DNA of 64,000 bases, from positions 133,049,388 to 133,113,387 of the forward strand of contig NC_134644.1 in the NCBI RefSeq assembly GCF_030463565.1, read 5' to 3'. The notes below the pieces were generated by a model. The model had not been told where the DNA came from. It was given only the letters and a program-made list of their open reading frames with translations, and did no database searches. Positions 49,114 through 62,929 of this stretch are shown piece by piece (within the stretch, counting starts at the first letter, position 1; every line of letters begins with the position of its first letter). The DNA comes from Pelecanus crispus (lineage: Eukaryota > Chordata > Aves > Pelecaniformes > Pelecanidae). The translations under genes were made by a program, and so were the position numbers.

Positions 49114-52100
49114 GTAAAGGAGGGGCCGGGGCCGGCTGTCGGGGCCCTCTCCCCGGCGGCCCTTTGTGCGCGGGCCCGGGGCGGCGGCCCGAGAGGGGGA
49201 GGAGGAGGCTGGGGGGGGTGGGCTGCGAGCGCGGCGGGCGGGCATGGCGGAGCGGGGAGGGGGCGTGGCGGGGGCGACCGGTGCCGAGCCGGCGGCCGGG
49301 GGAGCCTGGGGCGCAGCGGCGGCTTCGCTGTGGCGCTTGCGAGGGCAGCGTTTGCCCCCGCTGCCGCCGGGGAGCCACGTCGTGGGGCGGCCGGGGCGGC
49401 CGCTGCCGGGTGGGAGGCGCTGGCCTCCCCCCCCCGAGGGGTCCCTCCGGAAGACAGCGGGTGAATAAACGCCTGTCTGTCTGTCTGTCTGCGTCCGCGT
49501 CCTCCCGCGGTGTTGGGTTCGGGGGTGTCTTCTGCCCTCTCCTTCAGGCTTCAGGGGCATTGCATAAGGACCGTACTTCTCGGCCAGTTCCTGTAAGGAG
49601 ACTCGGGGGTTTGTCATGCTTTCTCTTTAGACTGGTTAAATACTGCTGCAGAGGTGGAATGGATGTGGCTCGCCTTTTTGGGCGAGCGAGCCCTGCTTTA
49701 GGGCTGAAATGGAGGCAGCAGATTTGTCACAGGTGGGCAACCTCAGTGCATAGTGAGAGCAATTCCTCGGAGGCTAATTAGATCCGCATCAGGAGGGAAA
49801 CACTGAGTTATTAGCAGAGAACGTGTCTTGCAAAACAATTGCTCAGTTCCTGATGTCGCAGCCTGATCTCTGGGAAGTTTTGTCCTGGATCTGCTTTAAG
49901 GATGAATTTTTGGGTTGACAGGCTTCTAACTCTTCAGGAAGCAGAAACTGATGTTTCAGTACAGGTGCTGGCTTTGTGGCTTGCTGTAATCTCTCCATGG
50001 GCCACAGGCAGAACACACTTGCGGGTGGCTGGTTTGGTTTGGTTTTTTTCCCTTCTCCCCCACTATTGGCTGCCGCTGCTTTCAGAGACAGCAGTTGCTC
50101 CAGGCTGGCCAGGCTTGGGGTTGAGCTGGATCCCACGCTGCCTTCAGCTCCCTGGTTTCTGACCTGGAGAGTGTATCGGGCAGCCCATCTCCTCCCAGAC
50201 GTGCCACGGAGGGGAGTTTGGGATTACTCCCCCCGCAAGACTTCCTGCTGGCAGCCCCAGGGTGTCACGAGTGCTGCCTTTCCACAGGTCTCTGGCCAGC
50301 GGCCCAGTGCTTCCCTGTGGCAAACAGGATCTGCTTAATGGGATGTGCTGATAGGCGCCAGCAGTTGGACTTCCCAGCCAAGGGTACTGAGAAATGGGGA
50401 TGGGTCTTGACCGCTGGGTTTTGCGGGTCGCTGGCTGAATTACAGCTGTCCCTCCTGCCCCATGCTCTTCCTTTGGGTTTCACTTGCGTTCCTCACAAGG
50501 CACAGGAATATGGAAATGATCAAGGAAAATTATTCTGGTGTCAGTGTAGATTTTTAAGGGAGAAAAGGAGGTTATAGTGACTCACATTTTGTCATAGCTG
50601 GTCCCCAGTGCCTAAAGCCATTACAGCGCCTGTGAGACTCTTGTTTATACTGTGAATAACACTGCGCAGAAGTCGTGAACAAGTTCTCTCTGCAGTTACT
50701 GGTGGCCCCTGACAGTGGCACTTGTTATTAAAAGGTCATATTTTAAACAAAATACGCTATTTTTGCGGATTTTGCTTTACCTAACGAGTATTACTTGCTA
50801 CAACCGCCGGTGTAGAAATTGAAAATGCTGTATGCAAACTTAGGAGCTCACTGAATGCAATTATAGTGGTGACAGTTATTCTGGCTATTTAGTTGGAAAA
50901 CCAAGAATAGTAACTGGTGAGATTACAACGAGGGAGCTAGCCTGGCAGCTCCTTGGTAGCAGTGAGAAACACTTGGATTTGTGAGCCCTCGGATAGGGAG
51001 CGGAGGCGGCCAGGTGTTTGTAAAGTGGCGTGATAAGCTGCTGGAGTGTCGTCTTAAGTGATCTGAGAACTAATATGTGTTTAGCTTTGCTAATACTCTT
51101 CTACAGAAAGCACTGTGCTTCCCTTTGTAAACTAGAGGAAGGTTGAGGTTGCCCACCTGTGACAAATGTGACATTACTGGTGACCAGTAATCGCGTGCAG
51201 AGTGAGACTGTTCTGCGGAGGAGAACTAAAGCTGGCCGAGGTGTAAAGACGCTGGGGTTTGTGGCGCGGAAGTCGGTCACTGGGACCAGGGACCTGGCAG
51301 ACCCTGTGCTGTGCTGCGCCGCTGTGCAGATGTCAGAGCTCACCAGCAGTAAAATGCTGCTCCTGTGCCCCTCATCGCCCTGAAATGGGGTGGCTCCTTT
51401 GGGAATGCACCGTCCTTGGCCTGCCCTCTTTTCCTGCCTACGCACTGCTGGGGGTGTGCCGACTTTGAACACGTGCCAGCGCTTGGACCGACACCTGAAT
51501 GTACCAGGGCAGCTGTAGTGTGGAAGCAGGTAGCGAGTCTGATGCTGCGTGACTTGGCTGGCGTTAGCAGCAGAAGGCAGTGTCTGGGCACCGCTTACCT
51601 GAGCGAGGGGTTTGCTGGGCTTGGGCTTGTGTTTGCTACTACCCATTTTGGATGAGCAACAGCACTTGATTGCTTCAGGTCGATGCTGGATCAAAACAGA
51701 ACTTTAAGCTGGTTTTAAATGTGTATGTTTAACTTCTAAAGCTGCCAGGCTTCAACTATGTTCGTTTTAGCTGCAACAATTAGTCAAAAAATGTCAGTGA
51801 CAATTAATTACAACATAACTGGCCACGTGTTTGCAGTTTAGATCTCTGTCACATTTAGGCCACCCTTTTTTGAAGTTTTAATTGTAGCCTGACATGATAC
51901 TGGAGCTGTGAGGCACTCCGCTGAACAAACAGAAAAGCTGTTGATGACCTTAGCGTAATGTGAAGGGACGTCTATTGTGTTACTGCAATATCGCATTAGG
52001 CATCGGTGTGTGTGGCTTTTTTCAAAAACCACCTTAATATCTGCATGTAGAGAAGCAGTAGCTCAAGGATTTGTGTAGCATCACTTTTAGGCTGGAATTA

Positions 52101-53236
52101 TTGCTAAGTTGTTGCACTAATAAGGACCTCTCTTTGGACGAGAAAATGAATCCCCAAACCAAAAGCTTTTAATAGGGCTGCCTCATTAACTGTGTTCTCT
52201 TTGCCTTGTATAACTTCCGAAATTGTATCGCATTTTGTTGTCTTCTGTTTCTGTCCCTCTTCTCCCCCCTCCCCCCCCGCCCAATTAAAATGTTCCCGTG
52301 TGTTGGTGTGAAATGTTTTGTTAGAATTTTAAAAAGTTCAGTGACCTCAGTGAGAATGTGACTGAAGGAGCTCTAGAAAATGAGATTTCCCAAAGCCTCA
52401 GCTGCCCGGCTCTAGTGGAGCTGGGTGTTAGTGTGGTTCTTCAGAGGATTATGTGAAATGTTTTGTTTTTTTGTTTTTGCTTGTTCTCTTTTCCTTGGCT
52501 TTTTTTTATTACTTCCTGATAAGTTGTCACAGGGCTCTCCCAACATCACATGAGAGCCAGCATAAAGATTTTGTGTGTTTTGAAACTCACCACTGACTGA
52601 ATCTGGCTGCTTTATGGTCTCTTGCTGCAATTAACGTGTTGCAAATGGACACAGGAAGCCAGTTCTCTTTAGTGGCTTCTTACTGGAACATCAGAACTGA
52701 GGAAAGTTTTCGGGTATTTGGATAGCAGAGTGAAAGCTTCTGCAGTTGTATATAAAATACTGTCCCAGTTGGAAGGAGGACTAGGAGGAGGGTAATTAGA
52801 TTTTTTTTTTTTTTCCTCTTAACCCTCATGATCATTGCATCACGGCCTCCTAAACTCTGTCTTTGCAATACTTGCTGTGAAATGATTTTCTCTGTATGGG
52901 CCTTCTCATCATTGAGACCTAAACTTTGACAATGCTAAGTGTATTAAATGGAGCCTATTATGCAAAGGCTATTATTGATATAGATTAAATGGGTAGTCTT
53001 AATGGAATTTATCTGTAGTGCTAAGACTTGCAGGTCACAGTTCAACTGGCTTGCAGGTCACAGAGCACTTAATGCTTTATGTCTGTTTTCTTTTTCTCTC
53101 TTTTTTTTTTGGGGGGGGTGTGTGTGTGTGTGTGCTTGGTTTATTTGTAGTCCTAAGTAAATATCTCTGATGGCTAACCCTGTTGTTTGTTTGCTTCCCC
53201 TCCACCCCCCTTTTTTTTTGTCTTCCCTCTACCCAG
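49114..53236 (+). other. SDCBP: SDCBP intron 1 (inferred)
   Basis: About 4.1 kb between the presumed untranslated exon and the ATG exon. It includes a (CTGT)n run near 49475-49491, a T-run near 52801, a (GT)n stretch at 53118-53134, and the acceptor CTACCCAG at 53229-53236. A 197-residue minus-strand frame at 51101-51694 has no recognisable domain and is probably chance. Confidence 0.55.
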
Positions 53237-53302
53237 TGAGACTGCACCAAAATGTCTCTCTATCCTTCTTTGGAAGATCTGAAGGTGGACAAAGTTATTC
53301 AG
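53237..53302 (+). CDS. SDCBP: SDCBP exon with start codon
   Basis: 15 nt of 5'UTR followed by ATG at 53252 and 17 codons ([17 protein letters not shown]) to the donor GTATGG. It contains the first ALIX-binding motif LYPSL. Confidence 0.95.
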
Positions 53303-56300
53303 GTATGGTGGGCTTTTATAAGATGACTTTTGATGATAATATAGCTGATGATGCTTAATCCGGGGAAGGGGAGACTTTTATCGTAGGTGAGAGTTTGTTT
53401 TACCATTGCCCTCTAAAAGGGGAAAGACAAACTGTTTACTTTGTAGCTTGATATAATATGATTAATGCTTATTTTATCACTGTTTGGTATATTTATTTTG
53501 TTTTATATATTCATTTATAGTCATTTAATGTGTTGATATGTTTGGGGTTTTTTTGAAGTATAGATACTTGGTCTTAAGAGAATGACTATGTTTGTCTGCT
53601 TCTCATACTTCAGTTCTGATATGATGAATAGGTATTGACTGAACTAATAAACCCGCTGGGTCTCATTCCTGGTGTCCAAACCTGTGACAGAAGGCTTTCA
53701 TGGTCAGTTGGGCACAAAAAAAAAAAGCACTAGCTCTCTTAACATCATCTGGAATCACAGACTTGTCCTCTAGCTATTTCATGGTAGTGACCTGTTCTCT
53801 CGATACTTCCAAGATTATCACATTTGTGTAAAAGCCTTTATGTGTAAAAATACTGGTAGCTTTATTATTAGACAGAATGAGGATGAAAAAAGATCTGTGA
53901 AACCAAATAATGAAAAACATTTAAATGGATAAAAACTCCATGAGAAATTTGACATGAATGTATTTTACGAGGAGTCTCCTTGCTTTCTTCAGCATTTTAC
54001 CTAGTTTCCATTTTTCTTTCCTAAACTTAAATTGGATTCTCTCCCAGTTTAAACAACAGCAGTGAGTTATACTGCGTTTTAAGGTGACTGCTGCTTTCTC
54101 CTTGTCCTCCTCATTGGGAAGCAATCAAGCAAACTGCACAGAACAGATTATTAACTCTCCTGTGCTGTCCCAAAGTAGAGTGCCTCAGTCTCACCTGTGT
54201 TTTTATGTGTGGGGTGGGGCTCTTAAAGTTGTGGGTGCTGTGTTGGGATTTTTCCTTGTCATGTCTGCATACCCCATTCTTCTTATCTTACCAAAGTCCT
54301 TTTTCTGCAGTTAGGTAATGCTGAACTGGAGGAAAAAAATAGCCTGGAGCCAAGAATGTGCTCCTCTGGCCTTGTAAAGGCAAACTGCTAGAGTTTATAT
54401 ATTACAATTAAAAATATTAAATGCAGTCTCTCTACTGCTTAACTTTTGTGACCACTGAATGAAGCACTGAGGAAATGGAAGTAGGGTATCTCTATGCTGA
54501 ATCCTGTAAACCTTGAACCGTAGATACATGTTCTGTCATTTTATAGAGCAGGGATTCTTCTTCTATGTTGTCTTGTCCATACACTCAGCAGGGTTTATGA
54601 ACTTGGGCAGAGTGCCTTGTTTGTGTGATTACACCTGTAGTCTGTTGTGGTGTTTCACAGACAAATAAGAGTAAACCCTATAGAGGTTTCTGTAGGGAGC
54701 ATAACAAATTGTTCTCTTAAGCTAGTTTAGTTATTGGTGACACTGTGAGCTCAAAGGTCAGTTTTCTAGAAATCAGTTCATGCGGGACAGATGCTTGCTG
54801 TCATACTTAAAGATGACTGTCCACTCAGTTTAAATTAGGATTTCACAAAGTTCTAGCACTTGTTGAGTGGGATGTCAAGCAGGATGGCCTGTGAGAAAAT
54901 TCGTGTGGGGGTGGGGGAGAAGGGAGGTAGAGCTAAGAGCATTTGATTACAGATCCCTTGTGTAGAGGCTTGGGTGTTCTTGCTGTCATCGATGGGGAAG
55001 ATTGCCCTTCAGCAGTTACGTGACAGCATCTCGCTCCTACCAACCGCAGTAGGAACTGGGAGGGTAATGAGCTGTCTGCTGAGTACAGCTGTGAGAGAGG
55101 GGAAGTAAGTACTGTCATTGCTAAATACCATTATTTCAAGAGAAAGCCATTCCGTTTTCACTGATATTTTTGGTAGCCAAGGCTAAATTATTTGCCTCTC
55201 CCAGGAAGTGCATTATAAAAATGCTGTCTTTTTAAATATGTCTCAGAGCACCCTTAGGAGAAAGGGAGCAGAGTACTGAAAGACAAAGTTTGTGTCCACG
55301 AGTGAGACTGAAGTGACTAGTGGTTAAAACAAACAGACTTGTTACATTAAATACTCTAACCTGTTCTTTTTGTCCAGCATTTGAATTGGAGGCTATTCTT
55401 CTAAAGACATCCGACATTGATAAATAATGAGTCATTCTTGCTCTGAAACTCTTTTCTAAAAACAACTTCCTGGAGAGTACAGGACTACGAAGTCTTCTAT
55501 TTTTAAGCATGATCTCCTTAAAAACATTAAGTAATTTGACTGTCATGTTGTGTTAGATGATTTATGTGTCCTGTTCAGCATAATGTCTCGCTATGCATTT
55601 AGTGATTTCTCCCCCACCTTTGACATTCAACCCTGGGAAAGCTATTGGAATAGCTATTTCCATCGCACTTAACAGGCCTCTGTAAGGCAGGGTTTTTCAC
55701 TGGTCAGGATTACACAAGGCCAGAAAAGTAGTAGCTGAGGTATTGAGAAGGAAGGAAACTGGCTTACTTTAATACAGTTTCTTAAATTTTTGAGTCCGTA
55801 AGCAATATAGAAACTAAGCTTAGTGTGTTCACTGTAGTGGCAACTTCTGCAGAAAAATAATCTTAAAAGGTCCATTTCTTTCAAAGGTATTAAACTAGTA
55901 GCATTGGACTGTATGGAACTTAAGTTGCAACCTATAAGGGACTGTGGCAGAACTCATGAACAACGTCTATAAATGGTGAAGAGATAAAAATGGCTGCTAT
56001 CCAGCTGAAAAAAGTAATCACAAAACACTCTGCCAAAGGTCATACCTTAAAACTTAGTTATAAAGCTTTGTCAGCCAAGTTTCATATGTCTTTTAAGGAG
56101 ACCTTATGCTTTTTAACTTGCTTAATGACAAAACCAGAACAGGCTGATAGTAAAGCCTTTCTGCATTATTACTGTAGCCTTGTCTCTGAGGCAGATACAA
56201 CTTGATCTACCAAAGTAGTTTGATACTACTGCAGCATATTGGATTGAAGTTATTTATTTCAAAGAAAAATATTGACTTCAGGGCTTCAAGATGAATAGTA

Positions 56301-59300
56301 ACTAGCATGTACAAGAAAAAAGGAAGTACTTAGTCTCCTGGCTGCATAAGAAAGATTTCATAGATTTTTTTTTTTTCTTATACAAGATAACGTATGAAAG
56401 TTTCTTTGCTTTCAGGCTCAGACTGCCTTTTCTTCAAACCCAGCTAATCCAGCAATCTTGTCTGAAGCTTCTGCTTCTATTCCTCATGATGGAGGTAAGC
56501 TCATGTACTGTGTAGTATCCTAGTTGTGAAAAGCAGTTATGAAAGCCTGAGGTTACAGTACAGTCAAAAATACCTATAAATATGTAATCCCATTTACTAA
56601 GGGTGAGACCATGCCTTTTTAGAAAGGCCAACACCACCCTCCCCTTGCCCCAAACCACCTTGGTAGAGGCACTATAGGAGTCAAAAACCAGTGTTTGCTT
56701 ATAAAAGGAAGTTGTGGCAAACACTAACTCTTCTCCTAATTTTTTCAAACCTTTTCCAAGTAAGCCTAACATAACAAGATCTGCTGTTGGTACCATTTGA
56801 GCTCTCTTTAACTCTTACCTTGAACTCAGTTGTCCTTACTTATTAAGTGTATTTTTGTAAGGTTTAGAGAGCAGCATGTATGAGTCTGAGTGCCTTTCCT
56901 CTCCATAGGAGCTTGGTTGGTAACAAACACACACGAATCTCTGTCAATAGAGAAGTGCCCAGGAAGGTAGAACTTAATCTTGTCAGGCTATCAAAATAAA
57001 GCTTCCAGCAGATTTTAGGATCAAATGTCTGGTGGGAAATCCGTCAGAGCTAAAGCTGAATGACTTGTACCCATTTCTCTTCCTTTTCTTCCATGCGTAT
57101 GTACATCCACGAAGGTGCGCAGGTATTGTCAGAGTTCAGCGCTCTAGGCTAGTGAGTTACGCTTGGTCTAAAGCCTAAAACCTCTAACCAGCATGACCAG
57201 CAGCAGCGCTGGAACAGTTGCCAAGAATGTTGGTTGATCAGATGTTAGAGCTTGGTGGATGTAATTTTGTCTCCAGTTCTCCTCTTGGCACTGGTGTGTC
57301 TGAGATGACTTTAAGGCAGGAGTGTGTGTAGCTCACCAGAGAGCCACCTCTTGTAGATCTTTTCTGGACTAGAAACTTACCTGGCCTAACCTTGCAGACC
57401 AGTTTTAAGTTTGCTTGAGCAGTCCCTTCTTGGCAGCATTCTTTCTACTGTCCAGAGTTTGAATCCTCCTGCAATTTTTGTGTGTGCTGGCCAAAGGACA
57501 TAATTTTGACATCACCTTGTATGTGAATTGCTCAGGAGCTGTGTGTGGCTGAAGAGTGATTAATCACTCAATATATCCCAAAGGAAGGGAGGCCTACACC
57601 ATCTATAGGATGTACCAAACCTGCTGGGAATTACTCTGTCCTGGCAGAAGCAGGAGAATATACAACATCAAGAGCTTTTGGATGTTTTCTGCTGTTTGGA
57701 GGTGCCTCTGTTTTGAATGAGAATATAATACAGCCAGCAAAGATGCATCCTGTGTTGTGGTCTTCGATGAAGAACAAAAGAGAAAAACCAACTAGCTGCA
57801 GAAGCCTTGTGCAATGTTTACTGTGTATAATCCTAGGGGCTTGAAAACGCAAGCAAAAATAGAAGAAATATTCAGTAAAAGCTTATTAATCAATATTGGT
57901 GAAACTAAAAGCTGCTAGATCAATCTGGAAAGATGATCAGACAGCTCTCATGTGAAGCAGGATGCAAACATGACCACTGAAAGTATTAAGGAGAAAAAAA
58001 AAAGTCTCGCACTTATACTGGAATTCACCTTGCAATGACCTTTGTTCCTTCCCAGGAAACTTACTTTCCCTTTCTGGTCAAGTATGGACTTTTATAACAG
58101 CTGGTTTTATCCATGTACCCATAAATAAACATGAAACACCTGAGCTTTGTGAACTGGGGAGCCTGCTTGCTTCCAAGACAGTCCCTTGCACCACCTTGCT
58201 CTCCCAAACAGCCTTTTTAGTCCCCACCAATGTGGTGAGAACAGCAGGTGGACTCTATGAGGAGCTCTCCTAACTGCTGTTTATTAAATGGCACCAGTTA
58301 ATTATCTGTGGAATGTCAAGAGCAATATCAAGCATATTTCCAGAGTGGTTTGACTCAAGGTCTGACAAGTTGGTCTGTTTAACTTCCTTACCTCCCACTC
58401 CCTGCACCCTGCTCCTCTCCTCTCGGGCATAGAAGAATCTCCTGCTGGATATTTTAAGGGCTGTGTTTGTTTTCTCTCATTGTGAGAAGCATGTCTAAAC
58501 CAACTTCATTTTGAAGCTATGAGAAAATGACACTACTTTCTTATGAAGACTGTTAAAGCAGACTGGAGGCTGTCTTCCGCAGAAACTACCGTGCCTGGGA
58601 TCTGGAACGTCCTTGGCATGGATGCCTCTTGCGAGTGCTGTCTTGTGCTTGGTGGAAGGTCATTCTGTGTGTCTGTTCTCCAGCATACATGGTTTGGGGG
58701 TGGGAGGTAGAGTAGTGCCCCACTAATTGCCCAAAAGCTTTGGAGCAAGGGCGTGTCTTCATGGACTGCAGCACAACATTGGTTTTGGAACTTACCACCA
58801 TGTGTCTAATTTTTGTGCTGTAAAGGATGAATTAAGAAACTGAAACTAAAACGTCTCTGTAAGCTCTTTATCTCAGAAGTGCTGCTTGTCTGGTTACTTT
58901 TCTATGCCGGGCTAGAGTAACAGTCCCGATTCAAGTGGGTCTTCCATTGGAATTTTCAAATTAAGTATGTTACAATAGCACAAGATTGCTTTCATATGTA
59001 CAATTACTTCAACCAGTAACTACTTGTTCTGTTAAACCAACAATTGTATTGATGTGGTTTTTTTTTTTTTGTTTTTCTCCTATAGGCTTATACCCCAGAC
59101 TGTATCCAGAACTTTCTCAGTATATGGGCCTGAGCCTCAATGACGAAGAGGTGCAGGGAAACTTAGCAGTGGCAGCAGCTGTTCAGCCACAGGGTGTAGG
59201 TACCAGTCAAGCATGTTTTGGAAAGCAACAAGCATAAAGACTAAATGTTTATCTAGCATTCTAGAGAGTAGACTACTATTTGTCTTAAGTACCATACTTG

Positions 59301-62300
59301 ACTGATAAATGAATTGTTTCAAGTAACAGCACCTATTTTAATCTGGTCTTAAACTGAGCAGTATATTTCCAGTGTTGGGGGTGGGGGGAAGAGCTGGTGT
59401 TGTGACTTAATTTGTGTGTTGGTTGGGTGTTTTTTAAGTATCACTTCATATAAACTGACTTATAGCTATTTAAAAAAGTTGAAACTAAGTTGTCTGGCTA
59501 TTTTGTTTTAATCAGCAACTGGTAACACGACCTTCTACTAATTACATGGTAGCTCCAGTGACTGGAAATGATATTGGAATTCGCAGAGCAGAAATTAAGC
59601 AAGGCATCCGGGAAGCAATTTTATGTAAGGATCAAGATGGCAAAATTGGACTTCGCCTTAAGTCTGTTGACAATGTAAGTACAGAACTTGCTTTTGCCTA
59701 TAGAGATCTTTCTGCTGGATTAAATTAGTAGTGGAGTTAGTGTATGGTCACAGAACTCTCTTCTGTATAATGCTTGCTTAGCCATTATCAGAATCTTAAA
59801 ATTCTTCATTAGATCAGTAACTAGATTTCCAGCTGTCTGGACTAGGATCTAAATTTATAGCGGCAATTTAATTCCATGTGTTTTTATAACACCTGAAAAA
59901 CACTTCTAATTTTTTTTTCCACTTTAGAGCATGAAATTGTCCTTGCAGAGCTACTGTGATACTTGTTAGCAGTTCAAGACTTGTCTCTGTCTTTGTGGAA
60001 ACACTGGGCAGTACTTGAAGCTCAGCAGTATGCAGAGAACCACCCATGGCTTAGAAGTAGCTCCTCTCTTATAGATCCTTGCAGTGTGTTGCTGGTGAGA
60101 AAAGTAAGGATAGTGAGGGTGTCACCTTACCTGTATATAAAGAGTAATTTCGGAGCAGGCTTTTTTCAAGTTTCCCTTCATGTGAACGTAGCTGCAAGAA
60201 GATCCTTGAACCTGCTCTGGAGCTTCTCTGTTTCAGTATCTTCTGATTCTCAACATGGAAAATGCTACTCTGTTCTTGGGTTTTTTTGGGGAGAGTTTGT
60301 TTAGTGGCTGTGTGGTTTTTTTTTTGTTTTTTTTTTGTTTTTTGTGGTGGTGGTGCTGGTGTGTTTTTTCTTTTATTAAATCCTGCCCCCCACCCCTGAA
60401 GGTATTATCTACAGTTTGCCTTGACATACTTTACTTTGACTAGAGATATTTTTTTTTTTAACACTTTGGGTTTTTTACCTGAGGTGCTAGCAAGTCATAA
60501 TGGATTAAAAAGTTTGAAAACTAATGAGGTTGTGAAAGAATGAAAAATCTGCCATACAGTTCCTAGCATTGCTGATATACTTCTCTGGCTATATATAGAC
60601 TCTGATGTCTGGCAAAGGAATTATTAGTTAAATGCACAAGGAGATAAGTAAAATTACTACTAGTCTGTCTTGATCCAGTTGTTCAGATTTCTTGTTAAAA
60701 CAGAATAGTATTTACCCCTTTGAGTAAGGTAAGGCTTTAATGTTATGCTTGTGTCTTTTTTTAATGTCTAGAGATCTAGACAGAACAATTTGCCCATTTA
60801 TGAACTTTAAGAGACTGACAGATAATTAATACTAGAATAAAGACATCTAGAAACAGACTGAAATTTCAAAAATGCCTCTTAAGGAGAGATAATTAGCAAG
60901 TCTTTGTCTGTTTGGTATTACATAGAGAATGGGAATCTTCAAAGGGCTATGTGTTCTGTCACTGGCCTTCATCTTTAAGGAAGAACTTTCTCTCCCCCTA
61001 CCCCCCTGCTTTTTTCTCTTGTAGGGTATATTTGTCCAGTTAGTTCAGGCAAACTCTCCAGCATCCCTCGCTGGGCTGCGGTTTGGGGACCAAGTTCTGC
61101 AGATCAACAGTGAAAACTGTGCAGGATGGAGTTCTGATAAAGCACATAAAGTTCTGAAGCAGGCTTCTGGAGAAAGGATTTCAATGATCATTCGGGACAG
61201 GTAAAGCCAACTGCAGATATTGATTGTCATTACCCATCTCAGAGTAATTCTGTGGGGTTTGGGTCTCCCCTTGCTTGAGCAGGACTGCAGGCATGACAAA
61301 CTTCGTTTGTCCACATACTTCAATAGTAAAGATCCTCAGAAGTGTTCCCTTTTGTGGGAAACAGTCAAAATAGTTGTTAACTTGTAAAACTTCAGTGTAT
61401 GCTTGCCTGGCCATGATGAGGCATAACATTTTTCAAGGTAAACTAATGAGTGATAGGACAAGTCAAATTTAAACTCTAAATTCAAGAATTCTGTGCTCTT
61501 TCCAGACATAGCTTGACTTTTGCTTATACTAATTGAAAAAGAAATAAAAGATGGTACCAAAATATTCTCTGTACTGAGTACATTTGCATTTTTATTTAGC
61601 ATGATAGTTTTCTTGTGAACTCTGTTGCTTATGTATGAATTAATGCCAGTTTTGCTAGAAGTATGCTTGATGAACCAATAGAGATTTTTAATTGTATTAA
61701 ATAATGAGCTTGTAGATAGTTGTATGTAGTAATAATAGGTCAGGTGCAGCGTAAAGTCTGTAGGCTGTGAGAAGACAGATGATACATGATATGACTAGGT
61801 ATATGTCTCAAAGCACTTTCAATGTTTATTCTTGTTGAAGAACCAAGTTTGACCCAGTGAAGGGCATGCTACTGCTATCAGGGCAGCTATTAAATTTGTT
61901 TATAAATTTATAAAAATTTATATAAATCTGTTTTGAATCAAAATACTGTGGTAGTAGATGCCCTGCTCTGTCTACCACTTTTGTGCCCAACTCCCCACCC
62001 CTTTCCTGGCTTTACTAGCTTTTTAAGACACAATTTAAAGATTCGTTGTCTGTAAAGCAGTAGAAATGTTATTGGGGAAGCCTTGTACTCCTGAATTCTG
62101 TGGTCTACCTCCAGTTGTTAAAACTGCCTGTGCTGTTTTATCTACCTTGTAATGTTTGTAGAGAAAACTTGATTTTTAATGGACATTTGACTCTTTGGTT
62201 GGTGGTTATGGTGGGTGGGTGGATGTTTTATGGGATTTTTGTATTATTGTTAATCCAGGTGGTGAAATGTCTATAGAACAAGGAAAACATGTAAGGTCTA

Positions 62301-62664
62301 TTAACAAGTCTATATTAATATAACAATATTAACAAAATGAAATTAAACCCAACCGCTTTTCATTGTAGTTGATGTATGAGTCTTTTAGAGTACAATTACT
62401 TTGTGTAAGTCAAAGATGCTGAAATAGTGTGCGGTTTCTTTCTGTGGTTTAGTAGATTGAAAACATGGGTTTGCATTTTAAATGTCTTACAGGCCTTTTG
62501 AACGAATTATTACTATGCATAAGGACAGCACAGGGCATGTTGGTTTCATATTCAAGAATGGAAAAATAACCTCAATAGTGAAAGACAGTTCTGCTGCGAG
62601 AAATGGCCTTCTTACAGAGCACAATATCTGTGAAATTAATGGCCAGAACGTAATTGGATTGAAG
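53252..62664 (+). CDS. SDCBP: Syntenin-1 (syndecan-binding protein), first 249 codons in six exons
   Basis: A tandem-PDZ scaffold that binds syndecan tails, PIP2 and ALIX at the plasma membrane and endosomes and drives exosome formation. Coding exons are 53252-53302, 56416-56494, 59086-59195, 59516-59674, 61025-61200 and 62493-62664. All introns are GT-AG, phases agree, and 747 nt give exactly 249 codons. LYPxL-type ALIX motifs sit at residues 3-7 (LYPSL) and 45-53 (LYPRLYPEL). PDZ1 carries the carboxylate loop G125-L-R-L128, and PDZ2 the loop G209-F-I-F212. The translation matches human syntenin-1 almost throughout; the family length is about 298, so roughly 48 residues (rest of PDZ2 and the C-terminus) are beyond the window. 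The ATG has A at -3. SDCBP2 lacks this N-terminus, so paralogue confusion is unlikely. Confidence 0.97.
56416..56494 (+). CDS. SDCBP: SDCBP second coding exon
   Basis: 79 nt between the acceptor GCTTTCAG and the donor GTAAGC. It encodes [18 protein letters not shown] through SIPHDG, the flexible N-terminal region. Confidence 0.95.
59086..59195 (+). CDS. SDCBP: SDCBP third coding exon
   Basis: 110 nt between the acceptor CTCCTATAG and the donor GTAGGT. It encodes [19 protein letters not shown] through AVQPQG and carries the overlapping second and third LYPxL motifs. Confidence 0.95.
59516..59674 (+). CDS. SDCBP: SDCBP fourth coding exon (PDZ1 start)
   Basis: 159 nt between the acceptor TTTTAATCAG and the donor GTAAGT. 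It encodes [20 protein letters not shown] through GLRLKSVDN, including the PDZ1 carboxylate-binding loop. Confidence 0.96.
61025..61200 (+). CDS. SDCBP: SDCBP fifth coding exon (PDZ1)
   Basis: 176 nt between the acceptor CTCTTGTAG and the donor GTAAAG. It encodes [18 protein letters not shown] through ERISMIIRD, the rest of PDZ1. Residue 162 is Ser where human has Gly (INSENC). Confidence 0.96.
62493..62664 (+). CDS. SDCBP: SDCBP sixth coding exon (PDZ2)
   Basis: 172 nt between the acceptor GTCTTACAG and the donor GTAAAA. It encodes [20 protein letters not shown] through NGQNVIGLK. The ATG-started frame at 62482 is not real, because that ATG is intronic. Confidence 0.96.
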
Positions 62665-62929
62665 GTAAAATCAGTAGTATGTGGTGGGTGTGGGTAGCTG
62701 TGAGCTTTTTGTGTGTGTATAGTAATTGCGTTTTGGAGAGGGAAAAGGATTGTCATATACTGCTTAATGTTCATAAAATAAGCAAGTCAGTCATCAGAGG
62801 TAACTTAACTTGATTGGAGAGACTTGTATGTTTTGAGGCTTCTTTGCAGTTCTGTATCTGTAGGTAGGGCAACTCATTCTCTTCCCCTCCGTCTCTGGGA
62901 GTTGAGGGCCAGGCAAGCGGGGAGGGAGG

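Larger units (their letters stand above)
48751..49470 (+). promoter_or_regulatory. SDCBP: CpG-island promoter of SDCBP
   Basis: An abrupt block of very high GC with dense CG dinucleotides, unlike the AT-rich flanks. It contains a GC-rich hexamer tract (48881-48928) and a GAGCATGCGCGGG motif near 48958 resembling an NRF1 site. It has no TATA box, as expected for a housekeeping promoter. Its position about 4 kb upstream of the ATG exon fits SDCBP, whose first exon is untranslated. Long open frames on both strands here are a by-product of GC content. Confidence 0.8.

Noticed and set aside
48778-49617. Long open frames of 228 codons (+) and 265 codons (-) in the GC-rich block
   Set aside because: Stop codons are rare at this GC content and both strands are open at once. 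The translations are low-complexity Ala/Gly/Pro/Arg with no domain, and the block fits a CpG-island promoter.
51101-51694. 197-codon minus-strand frame
   Set aside because: It lies inside SDCBP intron 1, overlaps several plus-strand frames, and shows no recognisable domain or splice context.
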